Shown: in pieces, positions 1-7,464 of the stretch
Layout: the number at the start of each line of letters is the position of its first letter
Numbering within the stretch: the first letter of the stretch is position 1
DNA from: Pseudarthrobacter cellobiosi
GTDB taxonomy: Bacteria > Actinomycetota > Actinomycetes > Actinomycetales > Micrococcaceae
Direction: 5' to 3'
Assembly: GCF_023913755.1 (NCBI RefSeq)
Contig: NZ_JAMXBJ010000050.1
Coordinates: 496,001 to 560,000, forward strand
Length of the DNA stretch: 64,000 nucleotides
Notes under the pieces: model-generated
The model's database searches: none
What the model was told of the DNA's origin: nothing
The model's input: only the letters and a program-made list of their open reading frames with translations
Made by a program: the position numbers and the translations under genes

Positions 1-93
1 AACAGGTCCACCACCGTGGGCATCGTGCGCGGAAACAGCTGGCAGCTCACCAACAGCCTGGCTCAGCGGGGCGTAGACGTCTCGTACTTCTAG
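1..93 (+). CDS. C-terminal end of a secreted FG-GAP/VCBS-like repeat protein (partial)
   Basis: The first 31 codons are open from the window edge and end in TAG, so only the tail of a gene is present. The visible peptide contains VGIVRGNSWQLTNSL. Short units of the form 'VGIVRGN-W-L-N' followed by a 'F.YG'-like ending are common at the end of FG-GAP/VCBS-type repeats in secreted actinobacterial proteins, and this is the basis of the guess. Nothing upstream can be seen, so signal peptide, catalytic domain and full length are unknown. It converges on the glycosyltransferase at 127-882 and is followed at once by a strong hairpin. It may be a cell-wall or secreted protein, but the family call is tentative. 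Confidence 0.4.
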   Translation, partial: NRSTTVGIVRGNSWQLTNSLAQRGVDVSYF

Positions 94-107
94 CTCTGCC
101 CGAACCT

Positions 108-149
108 GGAGGCTCCGCGCAGCCGGTCACGCAGACGCGCGGAGCCTCC
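108..149. terminator. Bidirectional terminator-like hairpin between convergent genes
   Basis: A perfect 13-bp inverted repeat (108-120 with 137-149, arm GGAGGCTCCGCGC) encloses a 16-base loop. It lies just after the stop at 93 and overlaps the last codons of the minus-strand glycosyltransferase ending at 127. No clear U-tract follows on either side, so this is a structural call rather than a textbook intrinsic terminator. Confidence 0.55.
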
Positions 150-882
150 GCCGAGCTTCCACCATGAGCCTTATGAGGACCACCCGGGCGGCCATCATCA
201 CGCTTAACGAACGCCAGCCACGGGGGGTCGCGTTGTCGTCGTGGATCCTGCGCAGCAGCGTTGCCTCGCCCAGGTGCCTGATGGAGCCGGCGCTGTTTCC
301 CAGAATGGCCAGCCAGAGATCATGGGACTCCCGCAAGTACGGCGGAATGGGCGCGAAACTGGACAGGACTTCACGGCGGAACGCCATGCCACAGCCGTAG
401 TAGGCCCTATATCCGACCAGGATTCCGAAAAGGTTGGCCCGGTGCCTGGCGCTGTCCGATTCCTGCAGCAGGGGGATCCCGGGACGGTCACCGCCGCCCA
501 GGACGTCAAAATTTGACGCGACGACGGCCGCTGACTCGAGTGCTTCGAGCATGGCGTCCAGCCGTCCTTCAACCCAGACGTCGTCTTGGTCGGAGAGGAA
601 GATGGCGTTGCCGCGGCTTGCCAGTGCGGCCTGTTCGAAGGACTGCACATAGCCTTGGTTGGCTGCTGCCTCAATGAGCCTGATTCTTGCATCCGTAAAG
701 GAACGGATGCGGTCCACGGTCCCGTCCGATGACGCATCGTCGACAATCACGATTTCGTCGTCAGGACCAAGTTCGCGAAGGATGGATTCGAGTTGTTCAT
801 CGATGTAGCGGGATCCATTGTAGGTCGCCATGCAAATGCTGGCTCGGATCGGCTGGTGGTCAGGCTGGTCGGCGGCTGTCAT
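127..882 (-). CDS. GT2-family glycosyltransferase
   Basis: A 251-residue GT-A fold glycosyltransferase expected to move a sugar from a nucleotide donor to a growing surface glycan at the cytoplasmic face of the membrane. The N-terminus carries the family's opening strand (ASICMATYNGSRYIDEQLESIL), then the donor-binding strand IVIVDDASSDGT, and later the acidic metal-binding motif LSDQDDVW. The C-terminal part (YLRESHDLWLAIL, then LLRRIHDDNAT) resembles GT2 enzymes of O-antigen and capsule loci. The reading frame is open up to 1023, but the ATG at 882 is preferred: it has GTGAGG just upstream, and the extra N-terminal stretch looks unlike protein. A TACTAT hexamer (950-955, minus strand) could be a -10 box. 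Transcribed away from the flippase at 1032. Sugar specificity cannot be read from the sequence. Confidence 0.85.
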   Translation of the reverse strand: MTAADQPDHQPIRASICMATYNGSRYIDEQLESILRELGPDDEIVIVDDASSDGTVDRIRSFTDARIRLIEAAANQGYVQSFEQAALASRGNAIFLSDQDDVWVEGRLDAMLEALESAAVVASNFDVLGGGDRPGIPLLQESDSARHRANLFGILVGYRAYYGCGMAFRREVLSSFAPIPPYLRESHDLWLAILGNSAGSIRHLGEATLLRRIHDDNATPRGWRSLSVMMAARVVLIRLMVEARRRLRASA

Positions 883-1031
883 GGCCTCACATTTCAATCG
901 CGGCAAGTGGTCGCCGCCGCGATGCAGGGCGGGATCCGTCGTCTGCACCATAGTAGGTGACGGCTGGCGGGGCACGCCCATCCCGTAAGATCGACAAAGC
1001 CCCATACAGAAAACCAAGGACACCCCAACGA

Positions 1032-2270
1032 ATGAAGACCGTACTGCTGCGCCTTTCCGGGTTCACGGTTTTGCCGCTGCTGTCCTTGATCACCCCGCTC
1101 TTGTTGCTTCCAGTGATCTCCAGCGTGGTCGGAGGAGAGGGCATTTCCAGTGTTCTCTCCGGCCAGGCAATTGGCACGTTTGCCGCTACCGTGCTGATGT
1201 GGGGCTGGAATGTCGACGGCCCCGTTGCGGTGGCACGCGCGACCCGCGAGGACGAGCGTGCCCGTGTTTATGCGGGGAGCATCCGCACGCGCCTTCTCCT
1301 GCTGGGCCTTGTACTGCCTGCATCGGCCGTCGTTACGGCGCTCGTGGCAGTTCCGGCGTATCGGTGGGAAGCCGTGGCCATGGCTTGGGCGGTAGCTTTC
1401 GCGGGGATGTCGCCGTCGTGGTTCTGCATCGGGTTGGGGCAGCCTCGGCTGCTGGCCCTGTACGACACCGTTCCGCGATTCCTGGCTTCGGCCGCCGCTG
1501 CCCCGATCCTACTGCTGACGGGCCAGCTCTGGATCTACACGGCCCTAGTGGCTATCGCCTCGATCATCGCACTGGTCGCCTTTCACCGGAAATTCTCGCC
1601 GGGCCAACGCTGGCTTCCCACCGACGCCCGCGCCTCGTTGGGTGAACTGGCTGCCCAAGGCCGGACCGCAGGAATCAGCCTTGCGGGCAACGCCTACGCT
1701 TCGACGCCGACCCCGATCGCGACAGCGAGCACATCGCCAGCGGCATCGGGAAGTCTCGCCACAGCTGACACGCTGTACCGCTTCGGCCTCTTCACCGTCA
1801 TCGCCCTGGGGAACGCGTTCCAGGGCTGGACGATCGAACACGGAGCAACCAACCGCCGCAAACGCCACCTGGCTGCCATCGTCGCCCATGCCGGGCTTGG
1901 CCTGATCGGAGCGGTTATCCTGACGCTGGCCGGGCCGTTCGTCAGCAGTCTCCTTTTTGTGGGCAAGGCCCAAGCCACCACGGAACTTTGCCTCTACTTC
2001 GGTTTGGCCTTCCTCTTCCTTAGTGCCAGCACGCCATTCATTCGAAACCTGCTGATTCCCGCGGGGCGGCAAAACCTGGTCCTGACCTGGACTTTGGTTT
2101 CCGCTGCGTTCGGCGTGGCGGCCATGATCTGGGCCGGCGCGGCCGGCAATGCACCCGGGATCGCACTGGGCATGGCGCTGAGTGAAGCCGTGCTATTCGT
2201 CACCCTGCTCATTCCGGGCTGGAAGCTACTCAGCCACGAAAGATTGGACCCAATCCTTGACGCAGCATGA
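1032..2270 (+). CDS. Wzx-like polysaccharide flippase / MOP-superfamily membrane protein
   Basis: A 413-residue, almost wholly hydrophobic protein with roughly 12 predicted membrane segments, starting with MKTVLLRLSGFTVLPLLSLI. Its size, even spacing of helices, polar first helix and place among glycosyltransferases match Wzx/MurJ-type (MOP) exporters, which flip lipid-linked sugar repeat units to the outer face of the membrane. The frame is open from 957, but the ATG at 1032 begins the hydrophobic region directly and has AAGGA upstream at 1016-1020. A TAAGAT hexamer at 986-991 may be its -10 box. It overlaps the next glycosyltransferase by 14 bases, so both are probably on one transcript. 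No diagnostic motif exists for Wzx, so substrate and even direction of transport are inferred from context. Confidence 0.7.
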   Translation: MKTVLLRLSGFTVLPLLSLITPLLLLPVISSVVGGEGISSVLSGQAIGTFAATVLMWGWNVDGPVAVARATREDERARVYAGSIRTRLLLLGLVLPASAVVTALVAVPAYRWEAVAMAWAVAFAGMSPSWFCIGLGQPRLLALYDTVPRFLASAAAAPILLLTGQLWIYTALVAIASIIALVAFHRKFSPGQRWLPTDARASLGELAAQGRTAGISLAGNAYASTPTPIATASTSPAASGSLATADTLYRFGLFTVIALGNAFQGWTIEHGATNRRKRHLAAIVAHAGLGLIGAVILTLAGPFVSSLLFVGKAQATTELCLYFGLAFLFLSASTPFIRNLLIPAGRQNLVLTWTLVSAAFGVAAMIWAGAAGNAPGIALGMALSEAVLFVTLLIPGWKLLSHERLDPILDAA

Positions 2271-3186
2271 TACCGAACCGTCGGTCGTTGCCGTGGTGGC
2301 CGCATTCGGGCCCTCAGTATCACTTGTGGGCACTGTCCGTGATCTCCTGAATCAGGTCACTCACGTGGTTGTCGTTGACGACGGTTCGCCGATCACTGCC
2401 GGCCCTGTCCTGAAAGAGTTGATCGATGCCGGTGCCACCGTAGTGCGCCAGCCGCGGAACTCGGGCATCGCCGCCGCACTGAACGCCGGCATTGACGAGG
2501 CACGTGCGCAGTGGGATCCTGACTTCTTCCTGACGCTGGACCAGGACTCGTCCCCGACGGAGCAGTACGTCCGGCTTGCCCTGGACACCTATCGCCGGGC
2601 GCTGACGGCGGGCCATCGAGTGGGCTTCATTACAGCTTCCGAGTACAGCGGGCATCCGGTTCCGGTCCTTCACGGCAAGGGACCATTCACTCAACCTTTT
2701 GATCCGATGCAGTCCGGCTTCCTCATCCCCCGTTCGACACTGGATTATGTTGGCCCCTTCGAGGAAGGGCTGTTCATCGATGGCGTTGACTCCGAATACA
2801 CGATGCGCACGCGGGCAGCAGGCCTGGCTGTGTTGGTGGGTGAGGGCTGTGAAATAGAACATGACCTGGGCGAACGGGAACCCTCCACCCTGTTCGGCAG
2901 GCCCGTACGGATTCTGGGACGTGAAATCTCCTACAACTACCACTCACCCAGCCGGGTCTATTACATCTGCCGCAACGGAACTCTCCTGACGCGCAGGTAC
3001 CTCCTAAAGGATCCAGGATGGGTGGCCCGTCGCTTGGTTGAGGAATTTAAAGCGCACCTTTTGAGGTTTGCGTTCAGCCCAGGCCGCCTCAAGCTCGCCA
3101 ACGCTGCCGTCACCGGATTCCGGGACGCCCTTCGCGGCACCACGGGCCGAATCCCGGACGAGCTGGAACAACGGCTGCTCCGCTGA
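2257..3186 (+). CDS. Rhamnosyltransferase-like GT2 glycosyltransferase (RfbF type)
   Basis: About 309 residues. The sequence shows HVVVVDDGSP (donor binding), NSGIAAALNAGI, LTLDQDSS in place of the usual DXD, then MQSGFLIPRSTLDYVGPF and LFIDGVDSEY, the pattern of RfbF/WbbL-type dTDP-rhamnose transferases. It is a close paralogue of the gene at 6467-7357. The frame extends up to an ATG at 2182 deep inside the flippase gene. The TTG at 2257 (14-base overlap, A-rich/GGA sequence upstream) is chosen because it places the protein start as in the paralogue. Likely co-transcribed with the flippase and likely adds rhamnose or a similar deoxysugar at the inner membrane face. The family call is firm; the donor is inferred from motif resemblance and from rmlA at 10779. 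Confidence 0.75.
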   Translation: MTQHDTEPSVVAVVAAFGPSVSLVGTVRDLLNQVTHVVVVDDGSPITAGPVLKELIDAGATVVRQPRNSGIAAALNAGIDEARAQWDPDFFLTLDQDSSPTEQYVRLALDTYRRALTAGHRVGFITASEYSGHPVPVLHGKGPFTQPFDPMQSGFLIPRSTLDYVGPFEEGLFIDGVDSEYTMRTRAAGLAVLVGEGCEIEHDLGEREPSTLFGRPVRILGREISYNYHSPSRVYYICRNGTLLTRRYLLKDPGWVARRLVEEFKAHLLRFAFSPGRLKLANAAVTGFRDALRGTTGRIPDELEQRLLR

Positions 3187-3241
3187 CCTGCCGCGGCGGT
3201 GACTCCCCCGTAGTATCTCCGATGAGCCTTTCTGGAATTGA

Positions 3242-3247
3242 TATAGT
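3242..3247 (+). promoter_or_regulatory. Candidate -10 element (TATAGT) for a nearly leaderless mRNA
   Basis: TATAGT lies 9 bases before the ATG at 3257 in an AT-rich patch after the stop at 3186. A start site about 7 bases downstream would leave a leader of only a few bases, and there is no clear Shine-Dalgarno sequence before that ATG. No good -35 hexamer is visible, so this is tentative. Confidence 0.35.
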
Positions 3248-3256
3248 TTGGACAAC

Positions 3257-4006
3257 ATGGAACCGAATCCCTCCCCGCGCATCCTGGTGATTATGCCTGC
3301 CTGGAATGAAGCCGAAGCAGTCGGCAACACTGTTCGGGAAGTCCTGCATACCAACGCTCGCTACGACGTCCTGGTGGTCAATGACGGATCCACGGACAAC
3401 ACGGCCGAGGAGGCCGTGGCCGCTGGTGCTACGGTCCTTAACCTCCCTTTTAACCTCGGTGTCGGTGGAGCAATGCGGGCAGGGTTCAAGTACGCCCGTC
3501 GCTTGGGCTACGCCCAGGTCATCCAGGTGGATTCTGACGGCCAGCACGACCCCCGCAGCATCGATGAAGTCCTTGCCGGCCTTGCCCACGCGGATATTTC
3601 CATCGGCGCCCGTTTCGCTGACCGTGGCGAGTACAAGGTGAATGGACCGCGAAAGTGGGCAATGCAGCTCCTTGCCAAGGTCATCTCATCACTTGCAAAA
3701 ACCAAGCTGACCGACGTGACCAGCGGATTCCGGGCCGCCAACCATCGGGCCATCACCCAGTACTTGGACCACTACCCCGCCGAGTACCTTGGCGACACCA
3801 TCGACTCGCTTGTTGTCGCCATCCGATCCGGGTGCACTGTAACGCAAGTGCCCGTCGAAATGCGGGCGCGTCAAGGCGGGAAACCCAGTCATAACCCTGC
3901 CAAGGCCGCCATTTACCTCGGAAGATCGGTGTTCGCGCTGCTGTTCGCCCTGACAAGAAAACCGACCGCCCCGGCTGTAATTGCCGCCGATACCATAGGA
4001 GCCTAG
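3257..4006 (+). CDS. DPM1-like GT2 glycosyltransferase (polyprenyl-phosphate sugar synthase type)
   Basis: A 249-residue transferase of the DPM/DPG subgroup: ILVIMPAWNEAEAVGNTVRE at the N-terminus, VLVVNDGSTDNT, NLPFNLGVGGAMRAGFKYA, and the metal site QVDSDGQHDP. These enzymes usually transfer a sugar from a nucleotide to polyprenyl phosphate, supplying a lipid-linked donor for later steps outside the cytoplasm. There are no C-terminal membrane helices, so it may rely on the small membrane protein encoded just downstream (DUF2304), a pairing common in actinobacterial and cyanobacterial glycan loci. The ATG at 3257 is chosen; a TTG three codons upstream is possible. The presence of large GT-C-like membrane proteins nearby would fit use of such a polyprenyl donor. 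Confidence 0.85.
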   Translation: MEPNPSPRILVIMPAWNEAEAVGNTVREVLHTNARYDVLVVNDGSTDNTAEEAVAAGATVLNLPFNLGVGGAMRAGFKYARRLGYAQVIQVDSDGQHDPRSIDEVLAGLAHADISIGARFADRGEYKVNGPRKWAMQLLAKVISSLAKTKLTDVTSGFRAANHRAITQYLDHYPAEYLGDTIDSLVVAIRSGCTVTQVPVEMRARQGGKPSHNPAKAAIYLGRSVFALLFALTRKPTAPAVIAADTIGA

Positions 4007-4008
4007 CC

Positions 4009-4443
4009 TTGGGCAATATCGCAGCATTCCTGCTGGCTCTCGCTATCGTCGCCCTCGTGATCGAAATGCTCCGGCGCAAGAAGCTCCGGGAAAAATACGC
4101 CGCACTGTGGCTGATCGTCGGTGTAGCCACCTTGGTATTGGCAGCCTTCCCCCGACTGCTTAACATTGTGGCCGAATACGTCGGCGTGCAAGTGCCTTCC
4201 AACCTTTTGTTTGCGATGAGCATCCTGATGTTGCTGGGCGTTTGCCTTCACCTTTCCTGGGAGATCTCAGTGGTAGAGGACGAAACAAGAACGCTCGCAG
4301 AGGAAGTCGCCATCTTGCGGACGCAAGTGGAGGCCCTGGAGCAGCACGCCAGCGTCGGCGCTTCCCCGCGGGCAGCCAGCCCACGTTCGGCGGACACGTC
4401 GACGACCCACCTGGACCTACCCACTGAAAGCTCGGATTCCTAA
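4009..4443 (+). CDS. DUF2304 membrane protein
   Basis: 144 residues starting at TTG, with AGGAG ten bases upstream and only two bases after the previous stop. It has an N-terminal membrane helix (about residues 3-20), a charged stretch RRKKLREKYAALWL, two further hydrophobic helices (about 30-48 and 65-85) and a polar, probably coiled C-terminal tail rich in Glu. This matches DUF2304, a small membrane family repeatedly found next to DPM1-like glycosyltransferases. The function is unknown; a role as membrane anchor or partner of the preceding transferase is inferred from the spacing. The downstream transferase starts immediately after its stop, so the three genes are likely translated together. 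Confidence 0.8.
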   Translation: MGNIAAFLLALAIVALVIEMLRRKKLREKYAALWLIVGVATLVLAAFPRLLNIVAEYVGVQVPSNLLFAMSILMLLGVCLHLSWEISVVEDETRTLAEEVAILRTQVEALEQHASVGASPRAASPRSADTSTTHLDLPTESSDS

Positions 4444-5331
4444 ATGCCCCTAGATATTTTCGTCCCCTACTGGGGCGACTCCGGTTACATGAAAGAAACG
4501 GTCCGCAGCGTCCTCGCCCAGGAAAACGGCGACTGGCTTCTGACCGTCGTGGACGACGCCTACCCGAGCACTGAGATTGCCGACTACATGGCCGGAATAG
4601 ATGACGCCCGAGTGAAGTACGTCCGCAAGGACGTGAACGCAGGCATCACTGAGAACTACCGGACGTGCGTAGCGATGGCTACGCAGGAAATCATGGTGAT
4701 CCTTGGCTGCGATGATGTTCTGTTGCCAAATTATGTGGACGTGATCCTCGACGCGCATAAGCTCTTCCCCGATGCAGCCATCATCCAGCCGGGCGTTGAG
4801 GTAATTGATGAAAACAGCCAGGTAGTCAGCACCCTGGTTGATTCAGTCAAGCAGACGATCGTCCGGCCGCGGGGCCGGGGCAAGCAGGTCATATCCGGCG
4901 AGGCCATCGCTTCTAACCTGATGCACGGCGACTGGCTCTACTGGCCCTCGTTGACGTTCCGGACGGACAAGATCCGTGAGGTCGACTTCCGTGACGGCTT
5001 CCCCATCATCCAGGACTTGGCCCTCATCATGGACATGATCTACAAGGGCGACCAGCTACTGATCGATCCAGATGTGTGCTTTCAGTATCGAAGGCACTCG
5101 AACAGCGCGTCCTCCACCAAACTGATCGATGGGTCACGGTTCGCCGGCGAAAGGGAGTATTTTGCCGTTTCGGCCGCCCAGGCAGAAGCGCTGGGCTGGC
5201 ACCGGGCCGCCCGCTCCGCCCGGCTCAGGCTCATGTCACGGGCCCATTCGATTTCACTGCTGCCCAAGGCAGTCATCAACCGCAATTCAACAGCTGTTAA
5301 GGCCCTCGTCCGCCATTCATTCGGCAAGTAA
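4444..5331 (+). CDS. GT2-family glycosyltransferase
   Basis: 295 residues starting at the ATG directly abutting the DUF2304 stop. Motifs: MPLDIFVPYWGDSGYMKETV, LLTVVDDAYPS (first nucleotide-binding aspartates), NAGITENYRTCVAMA, and the metal-binding segment MVILGCDDVLLPNYV, where the family's DXD reads CDD. The middle contains GDWLYWPSLTFRTDKIREV and later QYRRHSNSASS, typical of the acceptor half of bacterial GT2 enzymes. The C-terminal quarter is Arg/Ala rich without a membrane helix. It belongs to the same plus-strand run as its neighbours and probably adds one residue of the repeat unit. The sugar and linkage cannot be deduced. Confidence 0.8.
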   Translation: MPLDIFVPYWGDSGYMKETVRSVLAQENGDWLLTVVDDAYPSTEIADYMAGIDDARVKYVRKDVNAGITENYRTCVAMATQEIMVILGCDDVLLPNYVDVILDAHKLFPDAAIIQPGVEVIDENSQVVSTLVDSVKQTIVRPRGRGKQVISGEAIASNLMHGDWLYWPSLTFRTDKIREVDFRDGFPIIQDLALIMDMIYKGDQLLIDPDVCFQYRRHSNSASSTKLIDGSRFAGEREYFAVSAAQAEALGWHRAARSARLRLMSRAHSISLLPKAVINRNSTAVKALVRHSFGK

Positions 5332-5355
5332 CCAGCCTGCAACGAAAGGTCCCCT

Positions 5356-6450
5356 GTGACTTCTCCTGAAACGACGTCCCGTCCGGGCGGCACCGTCCTC
5401 ATCACGGGCGGCGCCGGCTTCATCGGCTGCGCCATCTCCGCCTCGTTGGCGGACGCCTTCGACCAGGTAGTGGTCGTCGACAGCCTGCATCCGCAGATCC
5501 ACGCTTCCGGAAAACGGCCGGCGGAACTCGACCCGCGCGCGGAACTCCTCGTCGCCGACGTCGCCGTGGCCAGCACCTGGGACACCGTCCTGGCGCAGCA
5601 TTCACCCGACGTTGTCATCCACTTGGCCGCTGAAACCGGCACCAGCCAGTCGCTGGAAGAGGCTACGCGCCACACGCACGTCAATGTCGTCGGAACATCA
5701 CAGCTGCTCGATGGCCTGAACCGTCACCGGAAGCTGCCTCGCCGGATCGTGCTGTCCTCCAGCCGGGCTGTCTACGGTGAAGGCGCCTGGGCCGACGCCG
5801 ATGGCAAACTCTTCTACCCGGGGCAGCGGACCAGCGAAACCCTCGACCAGTCGCAGTGGGACTTCCCCGGCGCTGTTCCCGTAGCCATGAAGGCGTCGGA
5901 GACCTTCCCGGCACCGGTGAGCGTTTATGGGGCCACGAAGCTTGCCCAGGAACATGTTCTCCAGGCGTGGGCAAAGGCCTATGCCGTGGAAACGGTTATT
6001 CTGCGCCTGCAGAACGTCTACGGTCCAGGCCAGTCGCTGATCAACCCTTACACGGGCATCATGAGCCTGTTCTGCAGGATGGCCATGGGCGGCAAGTCCA
6101 TCCCCCTGTACGAAGACGGCGAAGTCCGGCGCGACTTCATTCTGATTGATGATGTAGCCTCCGCGATCGTCGCCGGGGCGGTCTCACCCACCGTCCAAGC
6201 CGAACCAATGGACATCGGATCAGGTGAATTCCAGACCATCGGGACTGCTGCCAAGCTCATAGCCGCACACTATGACGCGCCCGAGCCGCACGTCACGGGA
6301 CAGTATCGCCAGGGCGATGTCCGTCATGCCTGGGCCGATATCACGGCCGCCGAAAAGGTCCTGGGCTGGACCCCGCAGTACAACCTCGCCCAGGGAATCG
6401 ACCGTCTCGCCAATTGGATTGACGTCCAGCCCGACGTTCAGCCCGCCTGA
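5356..6450 (+). CDS. NAD-dependent epimerase/dehydratase, dTDP-L-rhamnose 4-epimerase-like
   Basis: A 364-residue extended SDR starting at GTG 5356 with GAAAGGT upstream. It shows the Rossmann signature TGGAGFIG (about residues 17-24), VVVVDSLHPQIH, HLAAETGTSQS, and the active-site Ser and Tyr-Lys in LSSSRAVYGEG and SVYGATK. The segment YGPGQSLINPYTGI followed by LYEDGEVRRDFI closely follows the pattern of dTDP-L-rhamnose 4-epimerases (dTDP-6-deoxy-L-talose makers) rather than UDP-glucose epimerases, which have a different YGPGQ context. It would act on a nucleotide sugar in the cytoplasm, fitting rmlA and the rhamnosyltransferase-like genes. Substrate assignment is inference; the enzyme class is secure. 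Confidence 0.75.
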   Translation: MTSPETTSRPGGTVLITGGAGFIGCAISASLADAFDQVVVVDSLHPQIHASGKRPAELDPRAELLVADVAVASTWDTVLAQHSPDVVIHLAAETGTSQSLEEATRHTHVNVVGTSQLLDGLNRHRKLPRRIVLSSSRAVYGEGAWADADGKLFYPGQRTSETLDQSQWDFPGAVPVAMKASETFPAPVSVYGATKLAQEHVLQAWAKAYAVETVILRLQNVYGPGQSLINPYTGIMSLFCRMAMGGKSIPLYEDGEVRRDFILIDDVASAIVAGAVSPTVQAEPMDIGSGEFQTIGTAAKLIAAHYDAPEPHVTGQYRQGDVRHAWADITAAEKVLGWTPQYNLAQGIDRLANWIDVQPDVQPA

Positions 6451-6466
6451 CCCGAGCGGACCAGAC

Positions 6467-7357
6467 ATGCCTTCTGTTGCCGCCGTCGTCTCCTTGTTCA
6501 ATCCCGACGACGGCGTCCTGGCCAATGCCCGGGCGCTGCTCGGCCAGGTGGACACGGTCATTGTTGTCGACGACGGCAGTCCACAGGATCCAGCCCCGGT
6601 CCTGGAGCAACTGGCCACTCTGGGATGCACGGTTGAACGCCTGGGCAGAAACTCCGGCATCGCCGCCGCACTCAATGCCGGCATAGCCGTTGCATTCCGG
6701 GGTTCCGGGAACCCCGACTACATCCTCACCATGGATCAGGACTCCCTACTCGACGCCGGGTACGTTGGCTCCCTTGTCGCTGCTGCGACCGCTGCAAGGG
6801 CCGCCAATGTCCCGGTTGGCATGGTGGGGCCAGGAGCCGTCCTTGGACTGCCCGTGCGGCGCGCCGGGAAGTTGAACGGCATCGAACTCGGCGGCGAGCC
6901 GATCCAGTCGGGACTTCTCATTCCGGCGTCCGTCCTTGAACGGCTCGGGCTGTTCCAGGACAGCCTCTTTATCGACGGCGTGGACAGTGAGTTCTATCTC
7001 CGCTGCACCGCCGTCGGACTCCGGACCATCATTGCCCCGGAGGCGGCACTCCAACACTCGTTGGGCAGTACTTCAGCGGCGATCGTGCTGGGGAAAGAGG
7101 TTTCCATTGGCGGCCAACCTCTCAAAGTCCGGACGGCTGCCGTCTGGCGGTACTACTACCTTTTCAGGAACCGCATCCTCCTGGCGAGGCAGTACGGCGT
7201 GAAATTCCCGCTCTGGACGCTGAAGGGGTTCCTTGCGGACTACCGGCACCTTGCCATCGTCACACTGCTCGCCCCCGGCCGCCGCGCAAGGCTTGCCAAT
7301 GTACTCAGTGGTATTGTCGACGGCGTGCGCGGCGTCTCCGGTCCTCGCAGCCGTTAG
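6467..7357 (+). CDS. Rhamnosyltransferase-like GT2 glycosyltransferase (second copy)
   Basis: 296 residues from the ATG at 6467 (GAGCGGA upstream). The open frame reaches back to 6272, but that part lies inside the epimerase gene. Motifs run in the same order as in the gene at 2257: VIVVDDGSPQDPAPVL, RNSGIAAALNAGI, LTMDQDS, IQSGLLIPASVLERLGLF, LFIDGVDSEFYLR. The C-terminal half is also alike (WRYYYLFRNRILLAR against SRVYYICRNGTLLTR). The two are diverged paralogues that may add successive deoxyhexoses or form different linkages. It lies 16 bases after the epimerase, suggesting the modified deoxysugar made there is its donor, which is an inference from position. Confidence 0.75.
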   Translation: MPSVAAVVSLFNPDDGVLANARALLGQVDTVIVVDDGSPQDPAPVLEQLATLGCTVERLGRNSGIAAALNAGIAVAFRGSGNPDYILTMDQDSLLDAGYVGSLVAAATAARAANVPVGMVGPGAVLGLPVRRAGKLNGIELGGEPIQSGLLIPASVLERLGLFQDSLFIDGVDSEFYLRCTAVGLRTIIAPEAALQHSLGSTSAAIVLGKEVSIGGQPLKVRTAAVWRYYYLFRNRILLARQYGVKFPLWTLKGFLADYRHLAIVTLLAPGRRARLANVLSGIVDGVRGVSGPRSR

Positions 7358-7464
7358 CCACCAAGACTTTCCACCGGGCAGGATCGCGAACAGACCCGCC
7401 CGCCGCCGTACTTAAAGCAACGCACCCAGGGCAGCCAGGGACGCAACAAATTGGGGAACAACCA

